NCBI GenBank assembly: GCA_026391435.1
Contig: JAPLEJ010000044.1
Span: 1 to 41,391, forward strand
Direction of reading: 5' to 3'
Length of the DNA stretch: 41,391 nucleotides
DNA from: Bacteroidota bacterium
GTDB lineage: Bacteria > Bacteroidota > Bacteroidia > Chitinophagales > Chitinophagaceae
In this document: positions 15,100 to 24,923 of the stretch, piece after piece
How positions within the stretch are numbered: the first letter of the stretch is position 1
Layout of the letters: each line of letters starts with the position of its first letter
Position numbers and translations under genes: made by a program
The notes under the pieces: model-generated
What the model saw: the letters and a program-made list of their open reading frames with translations, nothing else
What the model was told of the DNA's origin: nothing
The model's database searches: none

Positions 15100-18000
15100 T
15101 TGCTAAAAAATAAGCTCACCATACTTCGAATTTTTGGGGCATCCCTGATAGGATTTATCCTAATGGCTTATTTATTGTTATTCATACCTGCTGTTCAAAA
15201 TTTATTGGTTAAAAAAGCGGCCTCTCAACTTTCACAACAACTGGGGACGGAGGTGAATGTGGGACATGTCAGCTTTTCGCTATTCAACCGTCTCGACATA
15301 GAAAATGTCCTTATAAGAGATACTCATAAGGATACGATTTTGTTCACAAAGAATTTCAAATTACGCTTATCTGACTTGTTTTTTTCCAAATCCGACCCCG
15401 TTATTAGATATATAGGACTTGAAGGCACTAAAATATTTTTAACTCGTCACACTCCTGTTTGGAACTACCAGTTTTTGCTTGATTATTTAAATAAGGACAC
15501 CAACACGAAAAGCACTTCCGCCTTTGATATAAAAAAAATAGATATCAACGACTTTCATTTAATCCAAAATGATCAATGGGAAGGAGAAAAAAGAGAATTT
15601 TCCACAAAGAATATTCTAATTAATCTGAAATCTTTTAATAAAAAAAATAAATCAATTTTAATAGATCAGGTTATTTTAAATAAACCAATTTGTAATTTAT
15701 TATCGTACAAAGGCATAAATACAAATAACAATCAAAAAAATTTAGTAAAAGAAGTAGGCAATAAGTTTAATGAAAGTCATTTTAACATTCTGACAAGTGA
15801 ATTGCAGATACTGAATGGAAGTTTTATGATAGAGGATGGATTTGAAAAGCCTGTCCCCTATTTTGATGGTGCACATATTAGGATGCGGGATTTAAATGCG
15901 CTCATTCAGAATATAATAGTAAAGGAAGATACGATTACTGCAAAAGTTAATTTAAGTCTTAAGGAAAGATCGGGCTTTGAAATAAAAAAACTAAACACCC
16001 AGTTTAAGTTAACGCCACAGATCATGGAATTTGCACAACTCTTATTAAAAACAAACAATAGCACAGTAGGCCCCTATTATGCGATGCAATACCATGATTT
16101 GAAATATGATTTTAAAAATTACATTCAAAATGTGACAATGAAAGCGCATTTGGAAAAGTCCAATGTCTCCACCGACGATATTGCCTACTTTGCGCCAGCC
16201 CTATCCCAATTGCATCAAAAAATTATATTGAGTTTTCATTATCTAGGAACAGTGGCTCATTTTGAAACCAATGACTTGTTTGCGCAATACAATCAATCCA
16301 ATGTAAGAGGCCGTTTTTCAATGCAAGGATTACCTTACTTGCGAAATACTCAAATCAACTTTAGTAATGTACAAGCCAATACCCATTATAAGGACTTAGC
16401 TGCTTGGCTACCTTCACTAAAAGATGTTAAAGAATTTAAATTGGATCAATTGGGCAATATCCAATTTGTTGGTCATTTTAAAGGCACCCTGTATGATTTT
16501 GTTACTAAAGGCGAAATGAATTCTGCTCTAGGGTATGCTGCTACTGAAATTAGATTGCAATTCCCATTGAAATCCGAACCTAACTATCAAGGCAATATCA
16601 CAACAAGGCATTTTAATGCAGGAAAATTATTAGACAATAAATTATTAGGGTTTTTAAACTTTAATGGTAAAATTAATGGGAATTCATTTAGCCTAACTAA
16701 TCAAAAAACAAATATTCAAGGACATATTGATTCAGTTGATTACAATAACTATACTTACACCCAAATTGATACTGATGGGGATATTCAAAAAGGAGCTTAT
16801 AGTGGTACTTTAAAAATTAAAGATCCCAATATTAATTTTAACAGCAATATTGAAGTAGACTTTAACAATACAAAGCCAAAAATTAATGCAGTTGGTGATT
16901 TACAAAATACCAATTTAAAAGAGCTTGGATTTTCAAATAATAAAATTCAACTAACTGGCTTAATTGATATTAATTTTGAGGGAGATAGTATTGATAATTT
17001 TATGGGTTATGCCAAATTTTATAATGGTCAATTAAAAGGTGAGAAATCTTTAGTACGTTTTGATTCTGTAACCTTACATTCAAGTGTTGAAAAAGGTACT
17101 AAATATCTAAGATTAGCAAGCGATGATCTTAATGCGTCTATATATGGCAAATTTAATATTTCTCACTTGCCCGCGAGTATTCAGTATTTTATGCAGCGCT
17201 ATTTACCTACTTATATTCCTGCACCTAAAAATACTCCCTCCAACCAAATATTTGATATCGAAGTAAAAACCAATTATATAGAGCCCCTCATTCGCATTTT
17301 TAATAAAGATTTTTCAGGATTCAATAACCTTGATTTTAAAGGAGCCATCAATACTGATAAAAAAACACTTCAATTTAAGGCGAGTGTACCCTTTGCCCAA
17401 TGGTCTGATATGGCCATTAAGGGAGGCCAAATGACTGGTAATGGCTCAAAGGATTCATTGCAATTATATGTAAAGTCGAGTACTTACCAACTAAAAGATA
17501 GCTTTACTTTAGTGAATCCATTACTCACCATTCACACCTTTAATGATAAATCGAATATAAAGATTACCGCCACTAGTAATAATGCTTTACAAAACATTGA
17601 CCTAAATGGCATCGTAAATACTTTCTCTGATGGTATTTCCATTAAATGGAAGCCCTCCTACTTTGTTTTAAATCAAAAAAAATGGGACATCAATAATGGA
17701 GGTGAAATTTCGCTTCGTACCAATAATACATTTGCTAAAAATGTAAAATTTTCACAAGGCCTTCAAGAACTTTTCCTTACCAGTGCCAATAACAATGCTT
17801 TACAATTAGAATTAAAAAATATAATACTTGGGGATATAACAAAATTATTTTTTAGATACCCTCAACTAGAAGGCATCACCAATGGAAAGATTTATTTTAA
17901 AAACATTTTAGAAAATTTTGAGCTAAATTCAGATTTAATCATTGATCAACTTAGTTATAACAATGAGCTACTAGGCTATACAAACCTAAATGCTTCCTAT

Positions 18001-19782
18001 AATAAAAAACTAGGAATTGTTCCTTTTAATTTTAGTATCCCCAATAAAGAATATAATTTATCAGCTCAAGGCAGCTACAATATCAATGACACCATTAACC
18101 CCTTAGATGCCACACTGTATCTTAATCATTCTAAATTTAGCTTAGTAGAGCAATTCATAGGTGGCGTACTTACCCATTTTGATGGAAAAGCCAATGGATC
18201 ATTGCACTTTGGAGGCCGAATCGAAAACCCAGTATTAAAAGGGAAGGCAACGTTAGAAAAAGTATCCTTTAAGGTGGATTACACTAAAGTAAGATACTTT
18301 ATTAATGAAAGCACCATTCAATTTACCGATGAAGGAATTGATTTTGGTAATATTCCATTAACAGATCAGTTAAACAGAAAAGCAAATTTCAAAGGCAAAA
18401 TATATAACAACGGATTTAAGCACCTTGTATATGATTTGGAAATGAGTAGCCCTAAAATTGAACTGCTTAACATGGGGCCTTTGGATAATACTTATTTTTA
18501 TGGTAATGCCGTTGGCAAAGCAGCTTTGACCATCAAAGGACCAGAGGAAAATATTAAAATGGTTATTAATGCAGATGTGAATGACAGCTCCCACTTGTAT
18601 ATTCCCAATAATACAAGTAAGGATAAAGGCAATGCTGATTTTATATTATTTAAGAAATATGGTAAGACTGCCATTAAAAGTGCAGATCTGCCTACTTTTA
18701 ATCTACTTGTAGACTTAGACCTTTCTGCCAATAACAAAACAAAGATTGATGTAATATTAGATGAACTAACTGGCGATGTGATTAAAGCCAAAGGGAATGG
18801 GCGATTGAAAATTAGGGCTGGAAATATAGAACCCTTAAGTATAAGAGGGAAATACAATATTGAATCAGGCAACTACGACTTCAACTTTCAATCATTTATT
18901 AAAAAACCTTTTGAGTTAATTCCAGACATAGGAAATTATATAGAATGGGCTGGAAATCCCTATGAAGCGGACATACATGTGGACGCACGTTATAAAGCAG
19001 AACAAATTAGTTTAAATTCATTAGTAGGGTCAGCTAACTTCAGTAATGCTGTAAAATCATATAGAGGAACTGTTTATGTCATTGCTGCATTAAGGAATAA
19101 ACTTTTTCAACCTGATATTAAATTTGGTATTGCCTTTCCTCAAGGGAATCCAATTAGTTCCGATAATGAATTTTCACAATTTATTAATCGTTTAGAAAGA
19201 GATGAAAATGAAATTCTAAAACAAGTTTCTTTTTTAATTGTATTTAACTCTTTTGCCCCTGTAGGATTTAGTTCAGGAAATAGTACAAATGCATATAGCA
19301 TGACTTCCATTGGTATTAATACTATTTCTCAATTACTCACTAAGGAAGTGAACAAGTCAGTGACACATTTATTAAATAAAGTAACGGGTGACAATAGTTT
19401 ACGATTTGATATTGCTTCATCTGTATACAATAGTGGTAACTTATTAGATCCTACGGGAGCGGGCATTGCCATTAATGCTAATAAAATAGATCGTCAAAGA
19501 GTCAATTTAAGAATAGGTCGGAGCTTTCTAAATGATAAAGTCATTGTAAATGTAGGAGGCGACCTTGACTTTAATGTAAGAAGTAGTAGTAATATTCAAA
19601 ATGACAACCTACAATGGCTCCCTGATTTGAATATTGAATTTATTTTAACGAGGGATCGTAAATTAAGGGCCATCGTATTTAATAGGAATAGTTTAGATAT
19701 GAATGGCAGCAGCTTAGGCCGTCGCAACAGGCAAGGCGTCAGTATCTCCTATCGAAGGGATTTTGATAAATTCATTTTTTAA
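15100..19782 (+). CDS. tamB: TamB-like translocation and assembly / lipid-transfer protein
   Basis: TamB-type proteins span the periplasm as a long beta-groove anchored in the inner membrane and help move lipids or assemble outer-membrane proteins. The 1560-residue product has one N-terminal membrane helix (about 9-30), a long beta-rich middle, and a C-terminal DUF490 domain (about 1150-1550) with the GNIEPLSIRGKYNIESGNY block and a late amphipathic beta region. The only usable start before the helix is TTG at 15100, since the next ATG lies within the helix and an in-frame stop is at 15070. There is no TamA/BamA-like partner nearby. The family assignment is firm; the cargo is not known. Confidence 0.9.
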   Translation: MLKNKLTILRIFGASLIGFILMAYLLLFIPAVQNLLVKKAASQLSQQLGTEVNVGHVSFSLFNRLDIENVLIRDTHKDTILFTKNFKLRLSDLFFSKSDPVIRYIGLEGTKIFLTRHTPVWNYQFLLDYLNKDTNTKSTSAFDIKKIDINDFHLIQNDQWEGEKREFSTKNILINLKSFNKKNKSILIDQVILNKPICNLLSYKGINTNNNQKNLVKEVGNKFNESHFNILTSELQILNGSFMIEDGFEKPVPYFDGAHIRMRDLNALIQNIIVKEDTITAKVNLSLKERSGFEIKKLNTQFKLTPQIMEFAQLLLKTNNSTVGPYYAMQYHDLKYDFKNYIQNVTMKAHLEKSNVSTDDIAYFAPALSQLHQKIILSFHYLGTVAHFETNDLFAQYNQSNVRGRFSMQGLPYLRNTQINFSNVQANTHYKDLAAWLPSLKDVKEFKLDQLGNIQFVGHFKGTLYDFVTKGEMNSALGYAATEIRLQFPLKSEPNYQGNITTRHFNAGKLLDNKLLGFLNFNGKINGNSFSLTNQKTNIQGHIDSVDYNNYTYTQIDTDGDIQKGAYSGTLKIKDPNINFNSNIEVDFNNTKPKINAVGDLQNTNLKELGFSNNKIQLTGLIDINFEGDSIDNFMGYAKFYNGQLKGEKSLVRFDSVTLHSSVEKGTKYLRLASDDLNASIYGKFNISHLPASIQYFMQRYLPTYIPAPKNTPSNQIFDIEVKTNYIEPLIRIFNKDFSGFNNLDFKGAINTDKKTLQFKASVPFAQWSDMAIKGGQMTGNGSKDSLQLYVKSSTYQLKDSFTLVNPLLTIHTFNDKSNIKITATSNNALQNIDLNGIVNTFSDGISIKWKPSYFVLNQKKWDINNGGEISLRTNNTFAKNVKFSQGLQELFLTSANNNALQLELKNIILGDITKLFFRYPQLEGITNGKIYFKNILENFELNSDLIIDQLSYNNELLGYTNLNASYNKKLGIVPFNFSIPNKEYNLSAQGSYNINDTINPLDATLYLNHSKFSLVEQFIGGVLTHFDGKANGSLHFGGRIENPVLKGKATLEKVSFKVDYTKVRYFINESTIQFTDEGIDFGNIPLTDQLNRKANFKGKIYNNGFKHLVYDLEMSSPKIELLNMGPLDNTYFYGNAVGKAALTIKGPEENIKMVINADVNDSSHLYIPNNTSKDKGNADFILFKKYGKTAIKSADLPTFNLLVDLDLSANNKTKIDVILDELTGDVIKAKGNGRLKIRAGNIEPLSIRGKYNIESGNYDFNFQSFIKKPFELIPDIGNYIEWAGNPYEADIHVDARYKAEQISLNSLVGSANFSNAVKSYRGTVYVIAALRNKLFQPDIKFGIAFPQGNPISSDNEFSQFINRLERDENEILKQVSFLIVFNSFAPVGFSSGNSTNAYSMTSIGINTISQLLTKEVNKSVTHLLNKVTGDNSLRFDIASSVYNSGNLLDPTGAGIAINANKIDRQRVNLRIGRSFLNDKVIVNVGGDLDFNVRSSSNIQNDNLQWLPDLNIEFILTRDRKLRAIVFNRNSLDMNGSSLGRRNRQGVSISYRRDFDKFIF

Positions 19783-19851
19783 GGAAAAATAGAGCTTGGC
19801 CTAATCTTGTATCATTTAGCCGATACATAAAAGTTGTAGTATCTAAATCAG

Positions 19852-20274
19852 CTACTTCGCTAAAAACCATTCTGTAGCCAAAGCATACCCTTTCAAACCA
19901 AGCCCTACAATAGAGCCCACAGACTTGGCAGATACATAAGAAATTTTTCGAAAATCCTCCCTGGCATGTACATTACTGATATGCACTTCAATCACAGGTG
20001 TCTTAACAGCTGCTACTGCATCTCCTATCGCCACAGAAGTATGTGTGTAGGCCGCAGGGTTTAATATAATACCATCTTTATCAAAGCCATGTGTTTGAAT
20101 CGCTTGTACAATTTCTCCTTCGATATTACTTTGGAAATAAGTAAAGTGGACCGTAGGAAAATCATTTTTTAATTGGACTAAGAAGTCTTCAAAGCTGGCA
20201 TGCCCATATACATCTGGCTCTCTTTTACCTAGTAAATTTAAATTAGGTCCATTAATGATGGCTATTTGTAACAT
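19852..20274 (-). CDS. aroQ: Type II 3-dehydroquinate dehydratase
   Basis: AroQ removes water from 3-dehydroquinate to give 3-dehydroshikimate in the shikimate pathway to aromatic amino acids. The 140-residue protein has NGPNLNLLGKREPDVYG with the catalytic Tyr23 and flexible loop Arg, the NPAAYTHTSVAI block, and EVHISNVHAREDFR, which carries the catalytic His. Length is normal for the small dodecameric type II enzyme. It starts 18 bases after carA on the same strand, so a carA-aroQ transcript is likely. It is tail-to-tail with tamB, with 69 bases between. Confidence 0.95.
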   Translation of the reverse strand: MLQIAIINGPNLNLLGKREPDVYGHASFEDFLVQLKNDFPTVHFTYFQSNIEGEIVQAIQTHGFDKDGIILNPAAYTHTSVAIGDAVAAVKTPVIEVHISNVHAREDFRKISYVSAKSVGSIVGLGLKGYALATEWFLAK

Positions 20275-20292
20275 GCTGAAATCTTATTTGAA

Positions 20293-21387
20293 TTAATTTG
20301 ATTTCATTAAAGATACGAAATCATCGAATAAATACCTGCTATCATGCGGGCCTGGAGTTGCTTCAGGATGATATTGAACACTAAAAGCAGGGCGATCTTT
20401 TAATTTAATTCCTTCAATGGAATCATCATTTAAATTCACATGTGATATAATGACATTGGGATGTTTGCGAACGGCATCAGGATCAACACCAAAACCATGA
20501 TTTTGAGTGGTGATTTCACAAAGGCCTGTAATCACATTTTTAACAGGATGATTTAATCCACGGTGACCATGATGCATTTTAAAAGTAGGTATGTCATTCG
20601 CCAAAGCCAATAACTGATGGCCTAAACAAATTCCAAACACTGGCTTTTTTTCGTTTAAAACTTCCTTGATCGTTTTTATTGCATAATCCATCGGTGCTGG
20701 ATCGCCAGGACCATTAGATAAAAAATAACCAGTCGGTTGGAATGCTTTTAAAGTATCAAAATTAGTTTTAGCAGGATGTACTCTTACATGCACGCCCCTA
20801 TCCACCAAACATTGTAATATATGTTCTTTCACTCCAAAATCTAAAACAGAAACTTTAATGGGTGAATTTTTATCTCCTAATTCATATACCTCTTTTGTAC
20901 TTACTGAACTGGCTAATTCAAGCCCATCCATACTTGGCACTTTTGCCAATTGCGCTTTAAGAACATCCACCTCTAATATCTCGGATGAGATAATGCAATT
21001 CATAGCACCCACTTGACGCACATGCGCCACCAAGGCCCTTGTATCTAATCCTTCGATGGAAACAATATTATTATTAATTAAATACTCATTCAAATTTCCA
21101 TCGGCTTGCAAACGGCTGTATTTTTCCTCCAAGTTTCTTCCAATCAATCCATGAATTTTAACCGACTTGCTTTCAACATCAGTCGATTTTACTCCGTAAT
21201 TTCCAACATGTACATTATTCATGATGATGACCTGCCCTGTATAACTTGGGTCCGTAAATACTTCCTGATAACCCGTCATCCCTGTATTAAAACATATCTC
21301 ACCTGTGGTGGTTCCTATTTTACCAAAAGCTTGTCCGTGGAATACATTACCATCCGCTAAAACTAATATTGCAGGTTGTTCAGTCAT
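20293..21387 (-). CDS. carA: Carbamoyl-phosphate synthase small subunit
   Basis: CarA is the glutaminase subunit that supplies ammonia to CarB for carbamoyl phosphate, feeding pyrimidine and arginine synthesis. The 364-residue protein has the N-terminal CPSase domain (ADGNVFHGQAFG, then the FTDPSYTGQVI block) and a class I glutaminase domain with nucleophile Cys254 in FGICLGHQL and the His340/Glu342 pair in YHPEATPGPHD. Length is standard. carB is not in the window. It follows the alpha ribosomal operon, separated by a terminator, an order (rplQ then carA) known in other Bacteroidota. Confidence 0.96.
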   Translation of the reverse strand: MTEQPAILVLADGNVFHGQAFGKIGTTTGEICFNTGMTGYQEVFTDPSYTGQVIIMNNVHVGNYGVKSTDVESKSVKIHGLIGRNLEEKYSRLQADGNLNEYLINNNIVSIEGLDTRALVAHVRQVGAMNCIISSEILEVDVLKAQLAKVPSMDGLELASSVSTKEVYELGDKNSPIKVSVLDFGVKEHILQCLVDRGVHVRVHPAKTNFDTLKAFQPTGYFLSNGPGDPAPMDYAIKTIKEVLNEKKPVFGICLGHQLLALANDIPTFKMHHGHRGLNHPVKNVITGLCEITTQNHGFGVDPDAVRKHPNVIISHVNLNDDSIEGIKLKDRPAFSVQYHPEATPGPHDSRYLFDDFVSLMKSN

Positions 21388-21490
21388 TGTAGTGTTGGTG
21401 TTTTGTTATGCAAAAAAAGAAACTATTTTTTACTTTTCCATAATAACTTTTAAACATATTGTTTATTTAGATCCGCCCCCCTTCAAAAGG

Positions 21491-21524
21491 GCAAAAAAAA
21501 GGCAAGACTTAAAAGTCTTGCCTT
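21491..21524 (-). terminator. Terminator of the infA-rplQ operon
   Basis: A perfect 12-base inverted repeat, AAGGCAAGACTT / AAGTCTTGCCTT (21499-21510 and 21513-21524), is followed on the minus strand by eight U. It lies 22 bases after the rplQ stop and separates it from carA. Confidence 0.88.
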
Positions 21525-21546
21525 ATATGTCTAGTTAATTAACTCA

Positions 21547-22071
21547 TTATTCAGCTGTTGGCGTTTCTTCGGTAGAAGGAGCTTCAGTTGATGACGTTTC
21601 AGCGGCAGCAGCGGCTTTTTTAGGAGCAGCAGGCGCTTTACTACGACGTGTCTTTTTAGCTGGTTCAGCAGCTGTAGCTATTGAATTACCATAAATTTCG
21701 TTGAAATCTACTAATTCTATCATCGCTTTTTCAGCATTATCCCCTGGACGAATGCCTAATTTGATGATACGAGTATATCCACCAGGTCGAGTCGCAATTT
21801 TAGGCGCTACCACTGTAAATAATTCTTTTACAGCTGTTTTGTCGTTTAAATAGCTAAACACGATTCTGTGATTGTGCATAATTTCCTCTTTGCTGGCCGC
21901 TTTCTTAGTTTTAGTAATCAATGGCTCAACATACTTTCTTAAAGCTTTAGCCTTAGCTAAAGTAGTAACAATACGCTTGTGCGTAATAATTTGACAAGCT
22001 AAGTTCATTAATAAGGCATCTCTGTGTGCCTTTTTACGGCCTAGGTTGTTTTGTTTGTCTCCGTGACGCAT
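21547..22071 (-). CDS. rplQ: 50S ribosomal protein L17
   Basis: L17 binds 23S rRNA near the exit-tunnel region. The protein begins [20 protein letters not shown] and has the usual [23 protein letters not shown] block, here [20 protein letters not shown]. The family core ends near residue 118; this protein runs to 174 residues through an Ala/Pro/Lys-rich then acidic Ser/Thr/Glu-rich tail (around 137-174), a low-complexity extension common in Bacteroidota. It is the last gene of the alpha operon, 93 bases after rpoA, and a terminator follows. The tail's role is unknown. Confidence 0.96.
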   Translation of the reverse strand: MRHGDKQNNLGRKKAHRDALLMNLACQIITHKRIVTTLAKAKALRKYVEPLITKTKKAASKEEIMHNHRIVFSYLNDKTAVKELFTVVAPKIATRPGGYTRIIKLGIRPGDNAEKAMIELVDFNEIYGNSIATAAEPAKKTRRSKAPAAPKKAAAAAETSSTEAPSTEETPTAE

Positions 22072-22087
22072 GACTTTTAAATTTTAT

Positions 22088-22129
22088 CCTCACACCGTGT
22101 CAGGAATTGTGAGGTTTGAGCTTTCGCTC
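22088..22129 (-). other. Two hairpins between rpoA and rplQ
   Basis: On the minus strand, GAGC-GAAA-GCTC (22118-22129) forms a short stem with a GNRA tetraloop, followed by the inverted repeat CCTCAC/GTGAGG (22088-22093 and 22109-22114). They lie just upstream of the rplQ start and may tune its translation or mark a processing site. Confidence 0.4.
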
Positions 22130-22164
22130 GTTATAAATAGTGATAATACACTAGTCGGTAAAGA

Positions 22165-23169
22165 CTATTGTAAATCTAATTTGTCTAATCCTAATTTACC
22201 TAAATCCATTCCAAAGCTTAATCCTCTTTCGATTAAAACTTGCTCAATTTCAGATAAAGATTTTTGACCAAAGTTTCTAAACTTCATCAAGTCCTCTTGC
22301 TCATATTGAACTAATTCGCTTAAGCTATTAATTTTAGCAGCTTTCAAGCAATTGAAGGCACGAACTGAAAGATCTAAATCTTCCAATGGTGTTTTCAATA
22401 CTTTTCTTAATTGTAAAACTTGCTCATCCACCACATCTTCTTTCTTATCTTCTTTATTATCAAAAGTGATGTTCTCATCAGTGATAATCATTAAGTGTTG
22501 AATTAAGATACGTGAAGCTTGTTTAACCGCTTCTTCTGGATGTATTGTACCATCTGTTGCTACATCTAAAATTAATTTTTCATAATCGGTTCTTTGCTCC
22601 ACACGATAGTTCTCAATAGCGTATTTAACGTTCTTGATTGGTGTGTGAATTGAATCGATTGCGATATAACCAAATGGCATTTCTTTTAACTTGTTTTCTT
22701 CAGAAGGAATATAACCACGGCCTTTGCTGATGGTTAATTCGATTTCTAATTTCGCTGTAGAATCCATAGTACAAATAACTAACTCAGGATTCATCACTTG
22801 AAATTGTTGAGAAGCATCTCCAATTTGACCAGCGTTAAATTCACTGCTTCCTTTAATAGAAAGCGTGATTTTTTCAGATGAAACATCTTGATCTGCTTTA
22901 CGCTTAAAACGAACTTGCTTTAAGTTTAAGATGATTTCAGTTACATCTTCAGTAATTCCTTTTAAAGTTGCAAACTCGTGGTCTACCCCTTCAATTTTTA
23001 TTCCAACAATAGCAAAACCTTCTAAAGAACTTAATAAAACTCTTCTTAAAGCATTACCTAATGTTAAACCAAAGCCAGGCTCTAATGGACGAAATTCGAA
23101 TTGTCCTTCAAAGTCATTTGCTTTTTGTAAAACAATTTTATCCGGTTTTTGAAAACTTAATATAGCCAT
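22165..23169 (-). CDS. rpoA: RNA polymerase alpha subunit
   Basis: RpoA starts RNA polymerase assembly and contacts activators and upstream promoter DNA. The 334-residue protein has the N-terminal dimerisation domain with FEFRPLEPGFGLTLGNALRR (spanning about 25-44) and a C-terminal helix-hairpin-helix domain from about 255 (LSVRAFNCLKAAKINSLSEL, then FRNFGQKSLSEIEQVL). Length is standard. It lies between rpsD and rplQ in the alpha operon, 55 bases after rpsD. Confidence 0.98.
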   Translation of the reverse strand: MAILSFQKPDKIVLQKANDFEGQFEFRPLEPGFGLTLGNALRRVLLSSLEGFAIVGIKIEGVDHEFATLKGITEDVTEIILNLKQVRFKRKADQDVSSEKITLSIKGSSEFNAGQIGDASQQFQVMNPELVICTMDSTAKLEIELTISKGRGYIPSEENKLKEMPFGYIAIDSIHTPIKNVKYAIENYRVEQRTDYEKLILDVATDGTIHPEEAVKQASRILIQHLMIITDENITFDNKEDKKEDVVDEQVLQLRKVLKTPLEDLDLSVRAFNCLKAAKINSLSELVQYEQEDLMKFRNFGQKSLSEIEQVLIERGLSFGMDLGKLGLDKLDLQ

Positions 23170-23224
23170 GTGAATTTATTTTTTATTTGAATCTTCCCAT
23201 TGGAAGAAATTTTGTTAATTGCTA

Positions 23225-23830
23225 CTATTTAGAATACAATTCGACGATTAATTGTTCCTTGATGTTTTCTGGAACAGATTCACGCTCTGGCATTGTAATA
23301 AAAGTACCTGTATTGGTATTTTCATTCCAATCTACCCAACTGAACTTGGTGTTTTTTCCGCGTTGCTTGCTTACGATAGAAGTGTTATGCGCACTCTTTG
23401 GACGGTAAGCAATCACATCACCTGGGCGACATGTATAAGAAGGTACATTCGTCACTTCACCATTTACAGTGATGTGCTTATGAGATACCAACTGACGTGC
23501 TTCCGGGCGACTCGCTGCTAAACCCATTCTATAAATGGTGTTATCCAAACGAGACTCTAATAATTTAATCAAGTTTTCACCTGTTACGCCTTTAATACGA
23601 GAAGCTTCCTCAAATGTTTTACGGAATTGTCTCTCTAATACACCATAAGTGTATTTGGCTTTTTGTTTCTCTCTTAATTGTAATGCATACTCTCCTAGTT
23701 GCTTACGCTTGCGTTGTGCACCGTGTTGTCCTGGAGGGTTGCTGTTTTTGCCTAACCATTTTGCGTTTCCTAAAATAGGTTCGCCGAAAATGCGACAAAT
23801 TTTGGTTTTGGGTCCTGTGTAACGTGCCAT
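23225..23830 (-). CDS. rpsD: 30S ribosomal protein S4
   Basis: S4 is a primary 16S-rRNA-binding protein needed early in small-subunit assembly. The 201-residue product begins MARYTGPKTKICRIFGEPI, has the QLREKQKAKYTYGVLERQF block, and a C-terminal S4 RNA-binding domain (about 92-155, ESRLDNTIYRMGLAASRPEA then LVSHKHITVNG). The N terminus has a single Cys, so it is the zinc-free form. In other phyla S4 represses its own operon; whether it does so here is not shown, although hairpins occur upstream of rpsK. Confidence 0.98.
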   Translation of the reverse strand: MARYTGPKTKICRIFGEPILGNAKWLGKNSNPPGQHGAQRKRKQLGEYALQLREKQKAKYTYGVLERQFRKTFEEASRIKGVTGENLIKLLESRLDNTIYRMGLAASRPEARQLVSHKHITVNGEVTNVPSYTCRPGDVIAYRPKSAHNTSIVSKQRGKNTKFSWVDWNENTNTGTFITMPERESVPENIKEQLIVELYSK

Positions 23831-23917
23831 AATTCTTGTTTGTGATTTTTTAGTGACGACATATCATCGGTAAAAATCTAAAATAAATGATATGCCCTTT
23901 TTATAAAATATAAATAA

Positions 23918-24328
23918 TTAAACTCTTCTTTGTTTTGGAGGACGACATCCGTTATGTGGCATTGGTGTCACATCGCGTATGCTGGTTACTTCAATCCCTG
24001 ATTGAGAGATAGAACGAATCGCACCTTCACGACCTGATCCTGGACCTTTTACAAATACATCTACTCTTTTCACACCTGCATCTAATGCAACTTTAGCTGC
24101 ATCGGCTGCTGCCATTTGAGCTGCATAAGGCGTATTTTTCTTAGAACCTCTAAAGCCCATTTTACCAGCACTGCTCCAGCTGATCACTTGTCCTGCTTTG
24201 TTAGTAAAAGAAATAATTAAATTGTTGAATGTTGCACTGATACGAACTTCGCCAGATGCATCAATTTTCACGACTCTTTTTTTCGATGCCGCTTTCGCAC
24301 TGTTTTGTGCTTTGATTGGTTTTGCCAT
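23918..24328 (-). CDS. rpsK: 30S ribosomal protein S11
   Basis: S11 lies on the platform of the small subunit near the mRNA exit. The 136-residue protein has a basic N terminus, the [20 protein letters not shown] block, [29 protein letters not shown] and the final [16 protein letters not shown]. Length is usual for Bacteroidota. It follows rpsM after an unusually long 164-base gap rich in hairpins, and precedes rpsD. Confidence 0.98.
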   Translation of the reverse strand: MAKPIKAQNSAKAASKKRVVKIDASGEVRISATFNNLIISFTNKAGQVISWSSAGKMGFRGSKKNTPYAAQMAAADAAKVALDAGVKRVDVFVKGPGSGREGAIRSISQSGIEVTSIRDVTPMPHNGCRPPKQRRV

Positions 24329-24375
24329 TTTTTTTGAGGTGTGCTCTTTTGAAGGAGCGGTTATTTAAATTGAAA

Positions 24376-24483
24376 TTCCGCCGAGGCGGAAACCGACAAA
24401 AATCTCCCCTGTTTTACAGGATCTAATTGGTGTTGGATTTTTATAACAAAAGGTAGTCGTATAAATAAATTTATATGACTACC
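24376..24483 (-). other. Hairpin cluster between rpsM and rpsK
   Basis: Three inverted repeats lie in the 164-base gap: a 14-base stem GGTAGTCGTATAAA / TTTATATGACTACC (24452-24483, one mismatch), CCTGT/ACAGG (24408-24420), and a perfect TTCCGCC/GGCGGAA (24376-24391). The first is followed on the minus strand by TTTTG, a weak terminator-like tract. The cluster could be an attenuator or a ribosomal-protein binding site in the leader of rpsK. Confidence 0.5.
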
Positions 24484-24492
24484 TATGTATTA

Positions 24493-24873
24493 TTATTTTT
24501 TAGCAACTTTCTTTTTACCTGCAACTGTCTTACGCTTACCCTTACGAGTACGAGAATTCGTTTTAGTACGTTGTCCACGAACTGGTAAACCTTTTCTGTG
24601 ACGCAATCCACGGTAACATGCAATATCCAATAAACGCTTAATGCTCATTGAAACTTCACTACGCAAAGCACCTTCTACTTTAAATTCAGCGTTAATGATA
24701 TTACGAATAGCAGTTTGCTCATCATCATTCCATTCATTTACTTTTTTATCATAACTGATAGCAGCTTTGTCTAAAATGTACTGAGCTGTTGAACGACCTA
24801 TTCCGAAGATGTAAGTCAACCCTATTTCTCCTCTTTTGTTTTTTGGTAAATCGATACCGGCGATACGAGCCAT
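24493..24873 (-). CDS. rpsM: 30S ribosomal protein S13
   Basis: S13 lies in the head of the small subunit and contacts the large subunit and P-site tRNA. The 126-residue product has [34 protein letters not shown], a helix-two-turn-helix region and the C-terminal [20 protein letters not shown] block ending in a Lys-rich tail. It lies between rpmJ and rpsK in the alpha operon. Confidence 0.98.
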   Translation of the reverse strand: MARIAGIDLPKNKRGEIGLTYIFGIGRSTAQYILDKAAISYDKKVNEWNDDEQTAIRNIINAEFKVEGALRSEVSMSIKRLLDIACYRGLRHRKGLPVRGQRTKTNSRTRKGKRKTVAGKKKVAKK

Positions 24874-24923
24874 ATTTTAAAACTTATTTTGTTTTTGTTA
24901 AAATGGATTTCTAATAATTAAAA

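Noticed and set aside
18370..18872. Antisense open frames of 74 and 124 codons within tamB
   Set aside because: The TamB frame is continuous and clearly coding; the antisense frames are shadows of its codon pattern.
19808..19827. Small inverted repeat TGTATC/GATACA between tamB and aroQ
   Set aside because: The stem is only six bases with no T-tract, too weak to call a terminator.
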